Shown one piece after another: positions 18,010 through 28,164 of a DNA stretch of 64,000 nucleotides (its first letter is position 1; every line of letters starts with the position of its first letter). The stretch covers positions 3,844,001 through 3,908,000 of the forward strand of contig NZ_JAGJBZ010000002.1 of the NCBI RefSeq assembly GCF_020010925.1, in the 5' to 3' direction. This stretch comes from Streptomyces griseiscabiei. GTDB lineage: Bacteria; Actinomycetota; Actinomycetes; Streptomycetales; Streptomycetaceae. The translations under genes and the position numbers were made by a program. Under the pieces are notes generated by a model. It was not told the DNA's origin. It saw only the letters and a program-made list of their open reading frames with translations, and did not search any database.

Positions 18010-18822
18010 CTAATGCGTGAAAAGTGACGCGGGGGCGCCTGCCGGGCTCAGCCCGCGCTCCTCCTGGATGGAGTTGCCGCCGTCCACCACGAACAGCTGT
18101 CCCGTGACGTAGGACGACTCCGGCGAGGCCAGGAACCCCACCAGTGCGGCCACCTCCTCGGGACGCCCGGCACGACCGACCGGCGTCGCCGCCCCGAGAG
18201 CGTCGACGTGCTCGTCGAGCCCCCCGGTCGCGATCCAGCCGGGCGCGACGGCGTTGACCGTGATGCCCCGCGAGGCCGTGTCCATGGCTGTCGAGCGGGT
18301 GAGGCCGAGCAGGCCGGCCTTGGCCGCGTGATAGGCGACGTCGCCCCTGTAGGCCATCACCGGACCCGAGAGCGACGACATGTTCACCACCCGGCCGTAC
18401 CCCCGGTCGAGCATCGGCCGGAGTGCGGCGCGGGTCAGGTGGAAGGTGGTGTCGAGGTTGCGCGCGAGGGTCGAACGCCACTGCTCGTCGGAGGCCGTCG
18501 CGAGGCTGGACGGGTCTTCGGGCTCGGCCACGGAGACCATGCCGGCGTTGTTGACCAGCACGTCGACCCGGCCGAAGGCGTCCATCGCCTGCGCCACCAC
18601 CGACTCGGCGAACCGGGGATCGGTCAGGTCGCCCGCCATCCCACGGACGGGGCACCTCCCCGCCAGTTCGGCCACCCGCTCGTGAATCCGCCCGGTGGTC
18701 GAGGTGATCAGCAGCGCGTGGTCGTCGGCCAATCGCCTGGCGCAGGCGAACCCGATGCCGGATGCGCTGCCGACCCCACTGATGATCGCGACGGGGCGGC
18801 CGTCGGTGCTGTTCGGGTTCAT
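18010..18822 (-). CDS. Short-chain dehydrogenase/reductase
   Basis: The start is ATG 18820-18822 (MNPNSTDG), with GGGTGAG upstream. The 270-residue product has the SDR cofactor motif ([13 protein letters not shown]), NNAG at about 90-93, a catalytic Ser in SSLSG and YxxxK in [10 protein letters not shown], plus the C-terminal [14 protein letters not shown] typical of 3-oxoacyl-ACP-reductase-like members. The NAD(P)-linked oxidation or reduction of an alcohol or ketone is likely; the substrate is unknown. It is the first gene of the minus-strand operon, 58 bases before the amidase, and diverges from the TetR regulator. Confidence 0.87.
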   Translation of the reverse strand: MNPNSTDGRPVAIISGVGSASGIGFACARRLADDHALLITSTTGRIHERVAELAGRCPVRGMAGDLTDPRFAESVVAQAMDAFGRVDVLVNNAGMVSVAEPEDPSSLATASDEQWRSTLARNLDTTFHLTRAALRPMLDRGYGRVVNMSSLSGPVMAYRGDVAYHAAKAGLLGLTRSTAMDTASRGITVNAVAPGWIATGGLDEHVDALGAATPVGRAGRPEEVAALVGFLASPESSYVTGQLFVVDGGNSIQEERGLSPAGAPASLFTH

Positions 18823-18939
18823 GTGGTGCTCACCCTCGGATCCTGGACGCTCGATGCCGTAAATGAGTTGGACGTTCGTCACAGTAAGGATGTCTAGGCG
18901 CTATGGCAATGGCCTATCAGCCTGCACATTCCAGATCGA

Positions 18940-18968
18940 TACAAGTTGTACGTTCGTTCAAATTGAAC
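18940..18968. promoter_or_regulatory. Pair of palindromes between SDR operon and TetR gene (likely TetR operator)
   Basis: TACAA-G-TTGTA at 18940-18950 and GTTCAA-A-TTGAAC at 18956-18968 are two perfect odd-length palindromes separated by five bases. The DNA is much more AT-rich than its surroundings and lies in the divergent gap between the SDR operon (start 18822) and the TetR-type gene (start 19104). This is the expected position for an operator serving both directions. Confidence 0.6.
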
Positions 18969-19103
18969 CTGAGATGGTAGGCTGCGGCAGCCTCACCGCT
19001 CAGGCGGGCTGCTCCGCGATTGCTACCGTGCGGCCACTGCGCCATGCACCGCCGTCGTGCGACGCCCGACGGTCACCCACAGGGGAAGAGGACGAGGAAA
19101 GAC

Positions 19104-19748
19104 ATGAGCCGGCCCGGCGGATCCGCCCACCAACGAGACACCCCTGTACTGACCGAGCGCGGTGAGGTCCGCAAGGCGGCCATCCTCGAAGCAGCCCTGC
19201 GGGTCATCGGGGACAAGGGACTGGCCGGGCTGTCCATGCGTACCATCGCGACGGAAGCGGGACTGCCGCTCGGAGCTCTCGGCTACTACTTCAAGACCAA
19301 GGACGATCTGATCCTCGAAGCGTTCGAGTTGCACACCCGCCGCGAGGCGGACCGGGTCCTCGCGGCTTTCGCAGGGGTGGAGGACGGCGACCACGCCGAC
19401 GATGTCGCCGAGCACCTCACTGCGTTCATCCAACACGGACTGACCGAGTCACGAACGAGGCTGGTCGCGGAGTACGAGTTCCTGATCGAAGCAACCCGTA
19501 GGCCGGATCTCGCGCGCGTCTCGCGGGCATGGCGCCAGGCGATGCAGATCCAGGTCGGCCATGTCGCGAGCCGGCTCGGCTCGGACGATCCCGAGGTAGA
19601 TGCAGAGATCATTCTCTCGGTCGTCGCGGGTCTGGAGATCGACCACCTCTCCACTCCGCTCGACCCGTCGACAACGCAGGCGATCCGCGCCGCGCTCCGC
19701 CGCACGATCACCAGGCTCGGGCTCCACGGCCACGCCGCGCGGCCATAG
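19104..19748 (+). CDS. TetR-family transcriptional regulator
   Basis: I chose ATG 19104 (MSRPGGSAHQ), with GAGGAAAGAC directly upstream. The product is 214 residues. The N-terminal helix-turn-helix is clear (RKAAILEAALRVIGDKGLAG through MRTIATEAGLPLGALGYYFK), followed by a mostly helical ligand-binding domain with the BetI/TetR_C_6-like pattern. It is divergent from the SDR-amidase-fusion-permease operon, with a palindrome pair between them. Repression of that operon, relieved by a pathway metabolite, is the likely role. Confidence 0.87.
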   Translation: MSRPGGSAHQRDTPVLTERGEVRKAAILEAALRVIGDKGLAGLSMRTIATEAGLPLGALGYYFKTKDDLILEAFELHTRREADRVLAAFAGVEDGDHADDVAEHLTAFIQHGLTESRTRLVAEYEFLIEATRRPDLARVSRAWRQAMQIQVGHVASRLGSDDPEVDAEIILSVVAGLEIDHLSTPLDPSTTQAIRAALRRTITRLGLHGHAARP

Positions 19749-20164
19749 ATCCCGTCCGGCAGGCCGGCCGCACGATACCTCTCTGCGACTCGGCGGAATC
19801 CTTGATCTTGCCGTCGAGGTTCGGTTCGCGGGCCCCGGTCCGGCGAACCCATGCGATCCAAGCGGTAACGGGCCAAGGGTGGCCGTCGACCGCCGCGCTG
19901 GTGGCGCTCAGGTGTGGTCGTCGGACTCGGCCAACTGGGAGCCGGCCAGAGCCGTGTGCTCCTGCAATACATTCGACGCGTCGGTCTCGTAGCCGCGTTC
20001 GAAGACGTCGACGATAGTTCGTGCCGAGCGGCGGACATGGGCAGGCGGCCTTGCTCGTTGTGCCCAAGCCCCAGCAGGGAGCGCCGAGTTCGTGCCGGTA
20101 CCCATATGCCCCAGCTCGTGGGAAGGGCAGCGTCGTGGAGACGTACGAGGAAGCGCAGTGATCC
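19749..20164. other. Non-coding stretch with unrecognised remnants
   Basis: No frame has a start, a binding site and a recognisable motif. Both strands are open over parts of it only because the DNA is GC-rich. It probably holds decayed insertion-sequence DNA continuous with the IS5 fragment to its right. Confidence 0.35.
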
Positions 20165-20310
20165 CTGGTGTCGTGCGCGGAGGAGGCCAGCACCACGACG
20201 CCGATGACCAGCCCCAGAACATCCACGGCCAGGCCTCGCTCGCGGCCCCGTACCTTCGTGTGGGCGTCCAGGCCCGTCGTGTTCTTCGGTAGACCCAGAC
20301 GCACGACAGG
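20165..20310 (-). pseudogene. IS5-type transposase fragment
   Basis: A minus-strand frame reads GLDAHTKVRGRERGLAVDVL then GLVIGVVVLASSAHD. This matches the KxxxGRKRHLLVDTLGLLLAV region around the second catalytic Asp of IS5-family transposases. Neither end of the protein is present. Confidence 0.65.
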
Positions 20311-20419
20311 TGGCCTCCGCGATCCTGGGGGCGCAGTCCGTGGTCGAACTGTCAGCCGCGCCGGACCGCTCCTATTTGAGTGCGGTGCAGGTCTGGTGCG
20401 ATGAACCGCTGCCACCGCG

Positions 20420-20945
20420 CGCAGGACGCGGGCCATCGCCTGGGGGCCGGGACGTCGGAGGCGAGCGGCAGGAGGCGTACGTCGCTGCGTCGGCTGGTGA
20501 GGGCCAGGCGGGAGCTGCGGCGCAGGACGTCGGCGACGGGGTGGTTGTCGGCGCGGATGATCCACTCCTGGTCGGCGAGGTCGCCGAGGCGCACGGCGGG
20601 ATGAGTGCGCAGGGGTGAGTCGCGGGGACGACCAGCACCCTGGGGCTGTCCAGGAGGTGGGTGGGGGGAGCGCCGGATCGTCGAGGCGGTTCCATTCGTA
20701 GCCCCAGAGCAGGCTTTGCTCCACCTCGCCGGTGTGCAGCATCTCCCTGAGCCCCGCAAGGACTCCGGCGCGCGCATCGATGCGGATTCCTGTGTGGCGG
20801 CGGCGGAAGCGGGTGAGCGCGAGCGGCAGCAGGGACGCACTCGGCGTGGGGAACGAGCCGAGTCGAACGTGCCCTGGTCGAGGGCAGTGAACGAGTCCAA
20901 GTCGGCTTGCGCTGCGCGTAGTTCACGGCGGATGGCCATCACCTC
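20420..20945 (-). pseudogene. LysR-family regulator remnant (effector domain, several frameshifts)
   Basis: Pieces in three minus-strand frames align in order to a LysR effector-binding domain: RRELRAAQADLDSFTALDQG after the missing winged helix, then LHTGEVEQSLLWGYEWNRLD, LLDSPRVLVVPATHPCA and GDLADQEWIIRADNHPVADV. The DNA-binding domain is gone, and its place is taken by the carrier fragment on the opposite strand. Confidence 0.65.
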
Positions 20946-20946
20946 C

Positions 20947-21214
20947 GCCTTCGCCTCCTTCACCGCGATCACCCCCGACGCCGTACCGCTGCTGCTCCAG
21001 CCACCTCAGCGCCGCCGGGCTGATCGCCGCGCTCGCCGTCTCCACGACGATCGTGGACACTTCGCCCTTCTCCACCAACGGAGCACTCGTCCTCAGCCAC
21101 GCCCGTGGTGTGGACGCGCGCCGCTTCTACCGTCAGGTCATCGGCTACACCGGTGGAATCGTCGCCCTCGGCCCCGTCGTCGCCTGGGGTGCCCTGGTCC
21201 TGCCCTGGTCATAG
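20947..21214 (+). pseudogene. Dicarboxylate carrier (MatC-like) C-terminal fragment
   Basis: The plus-strand frame ending at TAG 21212-21214 reads AAGLIAALAVSTTIVDTSPF, STNGALVLSHARGVDAR and two further hydrophobic stretches. It resembles the final membrane segments of SLC13/MatC-type carriers, with their DxSPFSTNGAL motif. The upstream part is missing and abuts the LysR remnant, so both genes seem to have been truncated at the same junction. Confidence 0.6.
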
Positions 21215-21234
21215 CGCCGCCCGTTGCCGGGGTG

Positions 21235-23187
21235 TCAGAGCGCGATGATCCGCCACTGCTGCTCGGGTGCGCGGGTGTAGGTGAGCTGGTCGATGTTGGC
21301 CCCGTCGGCGGTCGAGCCCGAGTCGACGTTGAGCGACAGCCCGCTGTACCGGTTGGTGAGGTAGTGGTGGCCGTCGCCGGTGGGCGTGACCGCCCAGTGC
21401 TGCTGGGGAACGTTGTTGTCCGCGTAGAGGGAGACGTTGCCACCGTCCGTCCGCGAGAGTCCGGCCACCTCCATCAGCTTGCCGCTGTTCACGTTCTTGA
21501 TCTCGTAGTAGCCGTCGCCGGTGGAGGCGAAGGTCCATTTCTGGGCGGTGTTGTTCAGCCACGGCCACTGCTGGATGTTGGTGCCGTTGGCGGTGCCGAA
21601 GTTGAACACGTCGACGACCTTGCCGCTCTTGCGGTTGACGATGCGGTAAACCGTGCCGTCCCCCGGGAGGACCCTCGACACCAGGGCCGGCTCGGCGGTC
21701 CGGCCGCCGATGTGGAGGCCACCGATGTTGGCGTAGCCGCCGGTGGCCGCGTTGGCCTGGATCCGCACGAATCCCACGTTCCGAGCGGGCCACTCGACCA
21801 CCTTGGGGGCGCGTCCGTCGGCCCAGGTGCCGGTGGCGACCTGGGTGAAGTCCGTGCCGTCGGTGCTGGTGGAGATGGTGTACGAGGTGATGTCGCCGTC
21901 GGTGGTGTCGGTGCGGCCCCACTGCTTGGGCAGGTACTCCAGAGTGGAGACGTTGCTCCACACCCCGCCCAGGTCGATCGTGATCGAGTGGGGCAGGGCC
22001 GGGGACAGGCCCCATGTCGACCAGCAGGTCTCGTAGTTCCTGTCGCTCAGTCCGTCGATGGCGTGGAGCGGTCCCTCGCCGGTGCGGAACGCGGTCGCGT
22101 AGGCGCTGACCGGGGTGACGGGGTGCTCGGCGCGCAGCATCTGCGTCGGCAGTGGCGGGCGGGAGGTGTCCGGGCTCCAGGCCGCGCCGACTTCGGCGAG
22201 CCGGTTGACGATGTTGGTGTCGAGCCTGCCGTTGCGGTTGGGCGGGCAGTTGAGGATGAAGGAGGTGTACTTCGGTTCCAGGTCCGCCAGATGGGACAGG
22301 ATGGCGTCCTTGCTCATCAGGCTCTCGGTCGGTGTGGCCGGATGCCAGAACCAGCCGTTGCTGATCGTCTGCCCCTGCGTGGCGGCGTACGTGTTTCCGG
22401 CGGGCGCGCTGACGCCCAACGGCTCCTCGAAATAGATCGCGTCACCGAGGAACGGCACCGACAGGGCACCGTGGTCGATCATGACGATGTCCGGCTGGAG
22501 GGACTTCACGTGCTCGCGGATCCGCTGGTAGGAGACGGCCTGCTGGCCCATCTGCCACGCGTAGCCGTCGGTGATGAACATGTCGATGGTGCCGTAATTG
22601 GTGAGCAGCTCGGTGATCTGGCCGAGCATGAAGGTCATGTCGCCGGGCTGGATGGCATCCGTGATCTCGAGGCCCGACACCTTGTGCCGGCTCTCCCACG
22701 CCTCGACGCCGAAGGTGCGGTCCCATATCGAGTAGTAGAGTCCGACCCTCAGTCCCTTGGCCCGGAAGGCGTCGCAGTACGCCTTCACCACGTCCTGCTT
22801 GTAGGAGCTGTTGGCGACGTTCTGGGTGCCGTAGGCGCTCGGCCACAGGGCGAAGCCGTCGTGGTGCTTGGTCGTCAGGATGCCGTAGCTCATCTTCGCC
22901 GCCGCGGCGGCGTCCGCCCACTGGGCACAGTCCACGGCTGTGGGGGCGAACAGAGCGGGGTTCTGGTTCGGCTCGGCCCACTCCTGATCGGTGAACGTGC
23001 CCAGATTGAAGTGGTTGAACATGCCGAACCGCATGTCGACCAGTTTCTCCAGGTTGGTCTGCGGGTCGGCGGCCGCCGCCTGGGACACCAGGCTCGAGAA
23101 GGCGGGCGCGACGGGCAGCACCGTGGCGGCGGCAGCGCCGGTGGCGGCCCCCAGGAAAGTGCGGCGGGACAGTCTTCCTGACGACAT
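21235..23187 (-). CDS. Secreted GH29-type alpha-L-fucosidase with carbohydrate-binding domains
   Basis: The 650-residue product has a Tat signal (RRTFLGAATG, cleavage near Ala40). The GH29 catalytic domain (about 41-365) shows TTKHHDGFALWP (His108, His109) and the nucleophile-containing FITDGYAW (Asp207). A discoidin/F5-8C-like domain follows (about 365-505, HAIDGLSDRNYETCWSTWGL). The ricin-type lectin domain (about 515-650) carries QxW repeats (QQWPW, QKW, QQHW, QQW). It should remove terminal fucose from plant or other glycans outside the cell. Beside the GH74 and GH62 genes, fucosylated xyloglucan is a reasonable substrate. Confidence 0.9.
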   Translation of the reverse strand: MSSGRLSRRTFLGAATGAAAATVLPVAPAFSSLVSQAAAADPQTNLEKLVDMRFGMFNHFNLGTFTDQEWAEPNQNPALFAPTAVDCAQWADAAAAAKMSYGILTTKHHDGFALWPSAYGTQNVANSSYKQDVVKAYCDAFRAKGLRVGLYYSIWDRTFGVEAWESRHKVSGLEITDAIQPGDMTFMLGQITELLTNYGTIDMFITDGYAWQMGQQAVSYQRIREHVKSLQPDIVMIDHGALSVPFLGDAIYFEEPLGVSAPAGNTYAATQGQTISNGWFWHPATPTESLMSKDAILSHLADLEPKYTSFILNCPPNRNGRLDTNIVNRLAEVGAAWSPDTSRPPLPTQMLRAEHPVTPVSAYATAFRTGEGPLHAIDGLSDRNYETCWSTWGLSPALPHSITIDLGGVWSNVSTLEYLPKQWGRTDTTDGDITSYTISTSTDGTDFTQVATGTWADGRAPKVVEWPARNVGFVRIQANAATGGYANIGGLHIGGRTAEPALVSRVLPGDGTVYRIVNRKSGKVVDVFNFGTANGTNIQQWPWLNNTAQKWTFASTGDGYYEIKNVNSGKLMEVAGLSRTDGGNVSLYADNNVPQQHWAVTPTGDGHHYLTNRYSGLSLNVDSGSTADGANIDQLTYTRAPEQQWRIIAL

Positions 23188-23438
23188 GGGTGTACTCCCG
23201 GTCGGGGGGGGCGGCTCTCCGGCCGGACTCCAAAGCGCCGGATGTTACGCATGAAGGTCAGTCACATAACTGCCTTGTGTCAACAGGTGAACGGATGAAA
23301 GTGTCCGTGCGCAGAGCGGAATAGTGTCCTTGATTACCTCAAGTACCTTTTCGTCTGTCGCAGACATTCCATGTTCCGCAGAAGTCGAAGAGCGACCAGA
23401 AGGAGCTCGTGCGGGGCGAAGTGAACTCTTTCAACCAC

Positions 23439-23474
23439 GGCGGGTCCGCAGGCAGTTGTGCCTGCGGCCCCGCC
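23439..23474 (-). terminator. Hairpin terminator downstream of the GH74 gene
   Basis: GGCGGG and CCGCAGGCA (23439-23454) pair with TGCCTGCGG and CCCGCC (59-67 and 69-74 of the same block) around a GTTG loop. This gives about 15 base pairs with a single internal mismatch, 21 bases past the GH74 stop. Confidence 0.7.
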
Positions 23475-23494
23475 GCGTGCGTTGGGGACTGCGA

Positions 23495-26146
23495 TCAGGA
23501 CGGGTCGCCGTACTGGAGGCCGCGTCCGTTGGTGCCGACGTAGACGCGGCCGTAGGTGTCGGGGTCGCCGGTGATGACGCCGACGCTGCCGATGGCGCCC
23601 CACTGGTGGGCGTCGTCGTTGACGCGGACCCAGGTGGCGCCCTTGTCGGTGGAGCGGAAGACTCCGGTGACGTCCTTGACGGTGCCGACCAGGTACAGCG
23701 CCTGGTACGAGGTGCCCGGCTTGGCCTTGCCGAAGCCGAGGGCGGAGGCGGACTTCACCGTGGTGAGCGTGGTGAAGGTGCGGCCGCCGTCGGTGGAGTG
23801 CAGCAGCCCCTTGTCACTGCCGGCGATCCACAGGTCTCCGGCGATGCCGGGGACGGCCGTGAGGCGGCCGGAGGGCAGGCCGGTGGCGCGGGCGGTGAAG
23901 GTCGCGCCGCCGTCGGTGCTGGCCATGAGCTTGCCGCCGGACAGGGAGTAGAAGGTCTTGGCTGTGGAGCGGTCGGCGACCACCACGGCGTCGGTGCCCA
24001 GGCCGCTGACCTTGGACCAGCTCGCTCCGTTGTCGGTCGAGCGGTAGGGGGCCTGGCCAGCCTCGGTCCACACGATGGTGGAGCCGTCCGTGGCGAGCGC
24101 GATGTGGCCGTCCTGGGCGCCGGCCACCGGCTCCGCCTTGAAGCCGGTCCAGGTGCTGCCGCCGTCGGTGGAGTAGGCGCCGTCCTGCGCGCCGCCCCGG
24201 CCGACGCGGACCATCATCGAGGGCTTGGACTGGGCGAAGTCGATGTCGGTGCTGTTGGCCATCAGCGGGTTCTTCAGCCGCCCGGCGGGAACCTCGGTCA
24301 GGGAGTCGTGGCGGAAGCCGCCCTGGTCACCCATGGAGGTGATGACGGTGGCGCCGCCCGGAGGGGCGATCGCGTCCAGCAGTGCGGTCTCCTCCAGCCC
24401 TCGGGCCCCCATGCTCCAGTGGCTGGTGTCGCCGCTGTCGGAGGCGTTCGCGTCCTTGCTGCGCAGGATGCCGTTGCCGGTGCCGTACAGCACGTGTCCG
24501 GAGTTGAAGGGGTCGATGGCCAGGGCGGTCATCCAGTGCCCGGTGTGAGTACCGACGTAAGGGGCGGCGGAGGCGTTGCGCACCGACTTGTCGGCCAGTG
24601 CCTTCCAGGTCGTACCGCCGTCGGTGCTGCGGTAGATCTCGTCCTCGGGCCACCAGCGCCCCAGGGTGGTGACCATCACCGTGGACGGCTTGCGCGGGTC
24701 GACGGCCAGACCGGAGAAGCCGTAATCGCCCTTGGACGGGGAGACGTTCTTCCACGTCCCGCTGCCCGGCGTGTACTTCCACACCGAGCCCCCCGTCACG
24801 CCGTTGGGGCCGAGGTTGTCGGTGTACGTCAGGTACAGCGAGCCATCACCGGAGAGCACGCCGTGCTGCGGCAGCTGGCCGGTGGGCTGACCGGAGACGG
24901 CCTGCCAGGTGCTGCCGCCGTCGGTGGAGCGGTACAGGGAGGTGGACTTGTCGCCGACACCGACGTAGACCGTCTTGCTGCCGACCTTGCCGTACGTCAC
25001 GAACGAGATACCGCCGCCGCTGCCCGCCCCGTCCTTGACGGGGAACGAGGAGACCTGACGCCATGTCACACCGTAGTCGGTGCTGCGCCACAGGCCGTTC
25101 TTGCGGGTGCCCAGCAGCAGGGTGCTGTTGTCCGCGGGGTCGACCACGAGTCGTTCGCCCGCGCCGCGGCCGTCTTCGTTGGCGCCCAGCTTGAAGGGCA
25201 GGTTGGTGCGCTTGAAGGTGCGGCCCTTGTCGGTGGAGCGCAGGATCGCGCCGTTGCCCGCCCAGTCGCTGGTGTAGGTGCCCGCGCCGAGGTAGAGCCG
25301 TTTGGGGTCGAGGGGGTCGGTGGCCAGCGAGTCGATGCCCAGCAGGTTCCAGTCCTTCTCGCCGATCCAGTCGGTCAGCGGGATCCACTGCTCGGCCGCG
25401 GTGTCCCAGCGGTAGGCGCCACCCATGTCGGTGCGCGCGTACAGCAGGCCTTTCTCCTTCTGGTTGAACACCAGCCCGGTGACGTAACCGCCGCCCACCA
25501 CCTGGGCGTTCTTCCACACATACGGCCCTGCCGCGGCCGTCGTCTGCTCCCCACCGGCCCCTGACGCCTGGGTCTCGGTCACCTTCTCCAGCTTCCACTG
25601 CTGGTTGGTGGTGCCGTGGCCCGGATACTGGATGACCGCCGCGCCCTGGGCCGTTGAGCCCCCGGACACGTCCAGGACCTGGCCGCTCCTGCGCGAGGTG
25701 AGGGTGACGGCGTCGGAACCGCTCACCTCGTCGACCTTCCACTCCTGGGAGGTGGCGGAGCTGTCGGTCTGCTGCTCGGCGGCGGCCGCCCGAGCCGTGG
25801 AATTGCCTGCTATGCCCAGCACCTTGCCGCTGTTGCGGTTCACCAGCTCGAAGTAGCCGTCCCCGGCGGCCTTCAGCTTCCACTGCTGGTTGGCGGTGTT
25901 CTGGTCGGTCCACTGCTGGATACGGGTGCCGTCGGCGGTGGAGAAGCCGTTGACGTCCAGGACCTTGCCACTGCGCACCGAGACCAGCCGGTAGTAGGCG
26001 CCTGAGTCGATCGTCGCGGCCTGTGAGTCCTCCTGCGCGAACAGGAGATACGGCACGACGAGAGCGGGCGCGCCGAGCAGCAGACCGGTCGCGGTCCAGC
26101 GACGGCGATGACGCCCGCGGCGCCCGCCGTTCGTGGGGTTGTCCAT
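23495..26146 (-). CDS. Secreted GH74-type xyloglucanase with N-terminal ricin-type lectin domain
   Basis: I chose ATG 26144-26146 (MDNPTNGGRR). The product is 883 residues with an Arg-rich N-terminus and hydrophobic signal (TGLLLGAPALVVPYLLFAQ). A ricin B lectin domain with QQW repeats follows (about 45-175). The two seven-bladed propeller domains of GH74 come next, with repeated Asp-box-like blades such as RSTDKGRTF, RSTDYGVTW, RSTDGGSTW and YSTDGGSTW. GH74 enzymes cut the beta-1,4-glucan backbone of xyloglucan extracellularly. The ribosome site AAGGAG lies 11 bases off and can pair with CCTCC before the start, a possible brake on translation. Confidence 0.9.
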   Translation of the reverse strand: MDNPTNGGRRGRHRRRWTATGLLLGAPALVVPYLLFAQEDSQAATIDSGAYYRLVSVRSGKVLDVNGFSTADGTRIQQWTDQNTANQQWKLKAAGDGYFELVNRNSGKVLGIAGNSTARAAAAEQQTDSSATSQEWKVDEVSGSDAVTLTSRRSGQVLDVSGGSTAQGAAVIQYPGHGTTNQQWKLEKVTETQASGAGGEQTTAAAGPYVWKNAQVVGGGYVTGLVFNQKEKGLLYARTDMGGAYRWDTAAEQWIPLTDWIGEKDWNLLGIDSLATDPLDPKRLYLGAGTYTSDWAGNGAILRSTDKGRTFKRTNLPFKLGANEDGRGAGERLVVDPADNSTLLLGTRKNGLWRSTDYGVTWRQVSSFPVKDGAGSGGGISFVTYGKVGSKTVYVGVGDKSTSLYRSTDGGSTWQAVSGQPTGQLPQHGVLSGDGSLYLTYTDNLGPNGVTGGSVWKYTPGSGTWKNVSPSKGDYGFSGLAVDPRKPSTVMVTTLGRWWPEDEIYRSTDGGTTWKALADKSVRNASAAPYVGTHTGHWMTALAIDPFNSGHVLYGTGNGILRSKDANASDSGDTSHWSMGARGLEETALLDAIAPPGGATVITSMGDQGGFRHDSLTEVPAGRLKNPLMANSTDIDFAQSKPSMMVRVGRGGAQDGAYSTDGGSTWTGFKAEPVAGAQDGHIALATDGSTIVWTEAGQAPYRSTDNGASWSKVSGLGTDAVVVADRSTAKTFYSLSGGKLMASTDGGATFTARATGLPSGRLTAVPGIAGDLWIAGSDKGLLHSTDGGRTFTTLTTVKSASALGFGKAKPGTSYQALYLVGTVKDVTGVFRSTDKGATWVRVNDDAHQWGAIGSVGVITGDPDTYGRVYVGTNGRGLQYGDPS

Positions 26147-26428
26147 GAGGGGAGGTTCTCCTTGCGCGCTGTTCACCAGAGGAAATCCGGATCCCGGCCA
26201 GCCGAACTGTCCGGATCCGCTCCCTTGTTGCCACAGGCCGTGCACAGGGTTGCCTTGAGCCGGAACCTTTCTTCAGGGGCACCTTGTGGTGCGGCAGGCA
26301 CTGAGCAGCGCCTGGGCGGACCAATGCCCTGCACTCCCACGCGTGGGAGTCGTGGCGACGCGCGGCACGAGCCGCGAATCGTGTGAGAAGTATTGACGCC
26401 GTTCGTCCGGTCTCTCATTATCTCAGCT

Positions 26429-27970
<1,542 letters not shown>

Positions 27971-27988
27971 ACCGCCCCCCGCATCGAG

Positions 27989-28017
27989 GAACCCCAGCCG
28001 TGCGTCGGCTGGGGTTC
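27989..28017 (+). terminator. Strong hairpin terminator after the GH62 gene
   Basis: GAACCCCAGCCG at 27989-28000 pairs perfectly with CGGCTGGGGTTC at 28006-28017 around a TGCGT loop, followed by a T/C-rich run, 18 bases past the GH62 stop. Confidence 0.85.
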
Positions 28018-28164
28018 TCTCTTGGCTGGCATGCGAGTCGTTTGCCGTGTGGCGAAACCGGCGTACTGGGCGACCGCCGGCGGGTGATCCGGTCGCGGAG
28101 GGCGTTGCCTTGTACAGGCCCTGACCGACCGCGACACCCACCTGAAGTAGCGGCCGATGGGCGT

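Noticed and set aside
20605-23181. An 858-codon open frame on the plus strand across the fucosidase gene
   Set aside because: It is antisense to a gene with clear GH29 and lectin motifs and contains only low-complexity Gly/Val/Asp-rich translation typical of GC-rich shadow frames.
26215-26260. A stretch near 26,220 resembling the CCCTTGTTGCC and GTGCACAG parts of the regulator-flanking inverted repeat
   Set aside because: The two short matches are in a different order and spacing, and there is no TTGTGC-N4-GCACAA palindrome, so chance is the likelier explanation.
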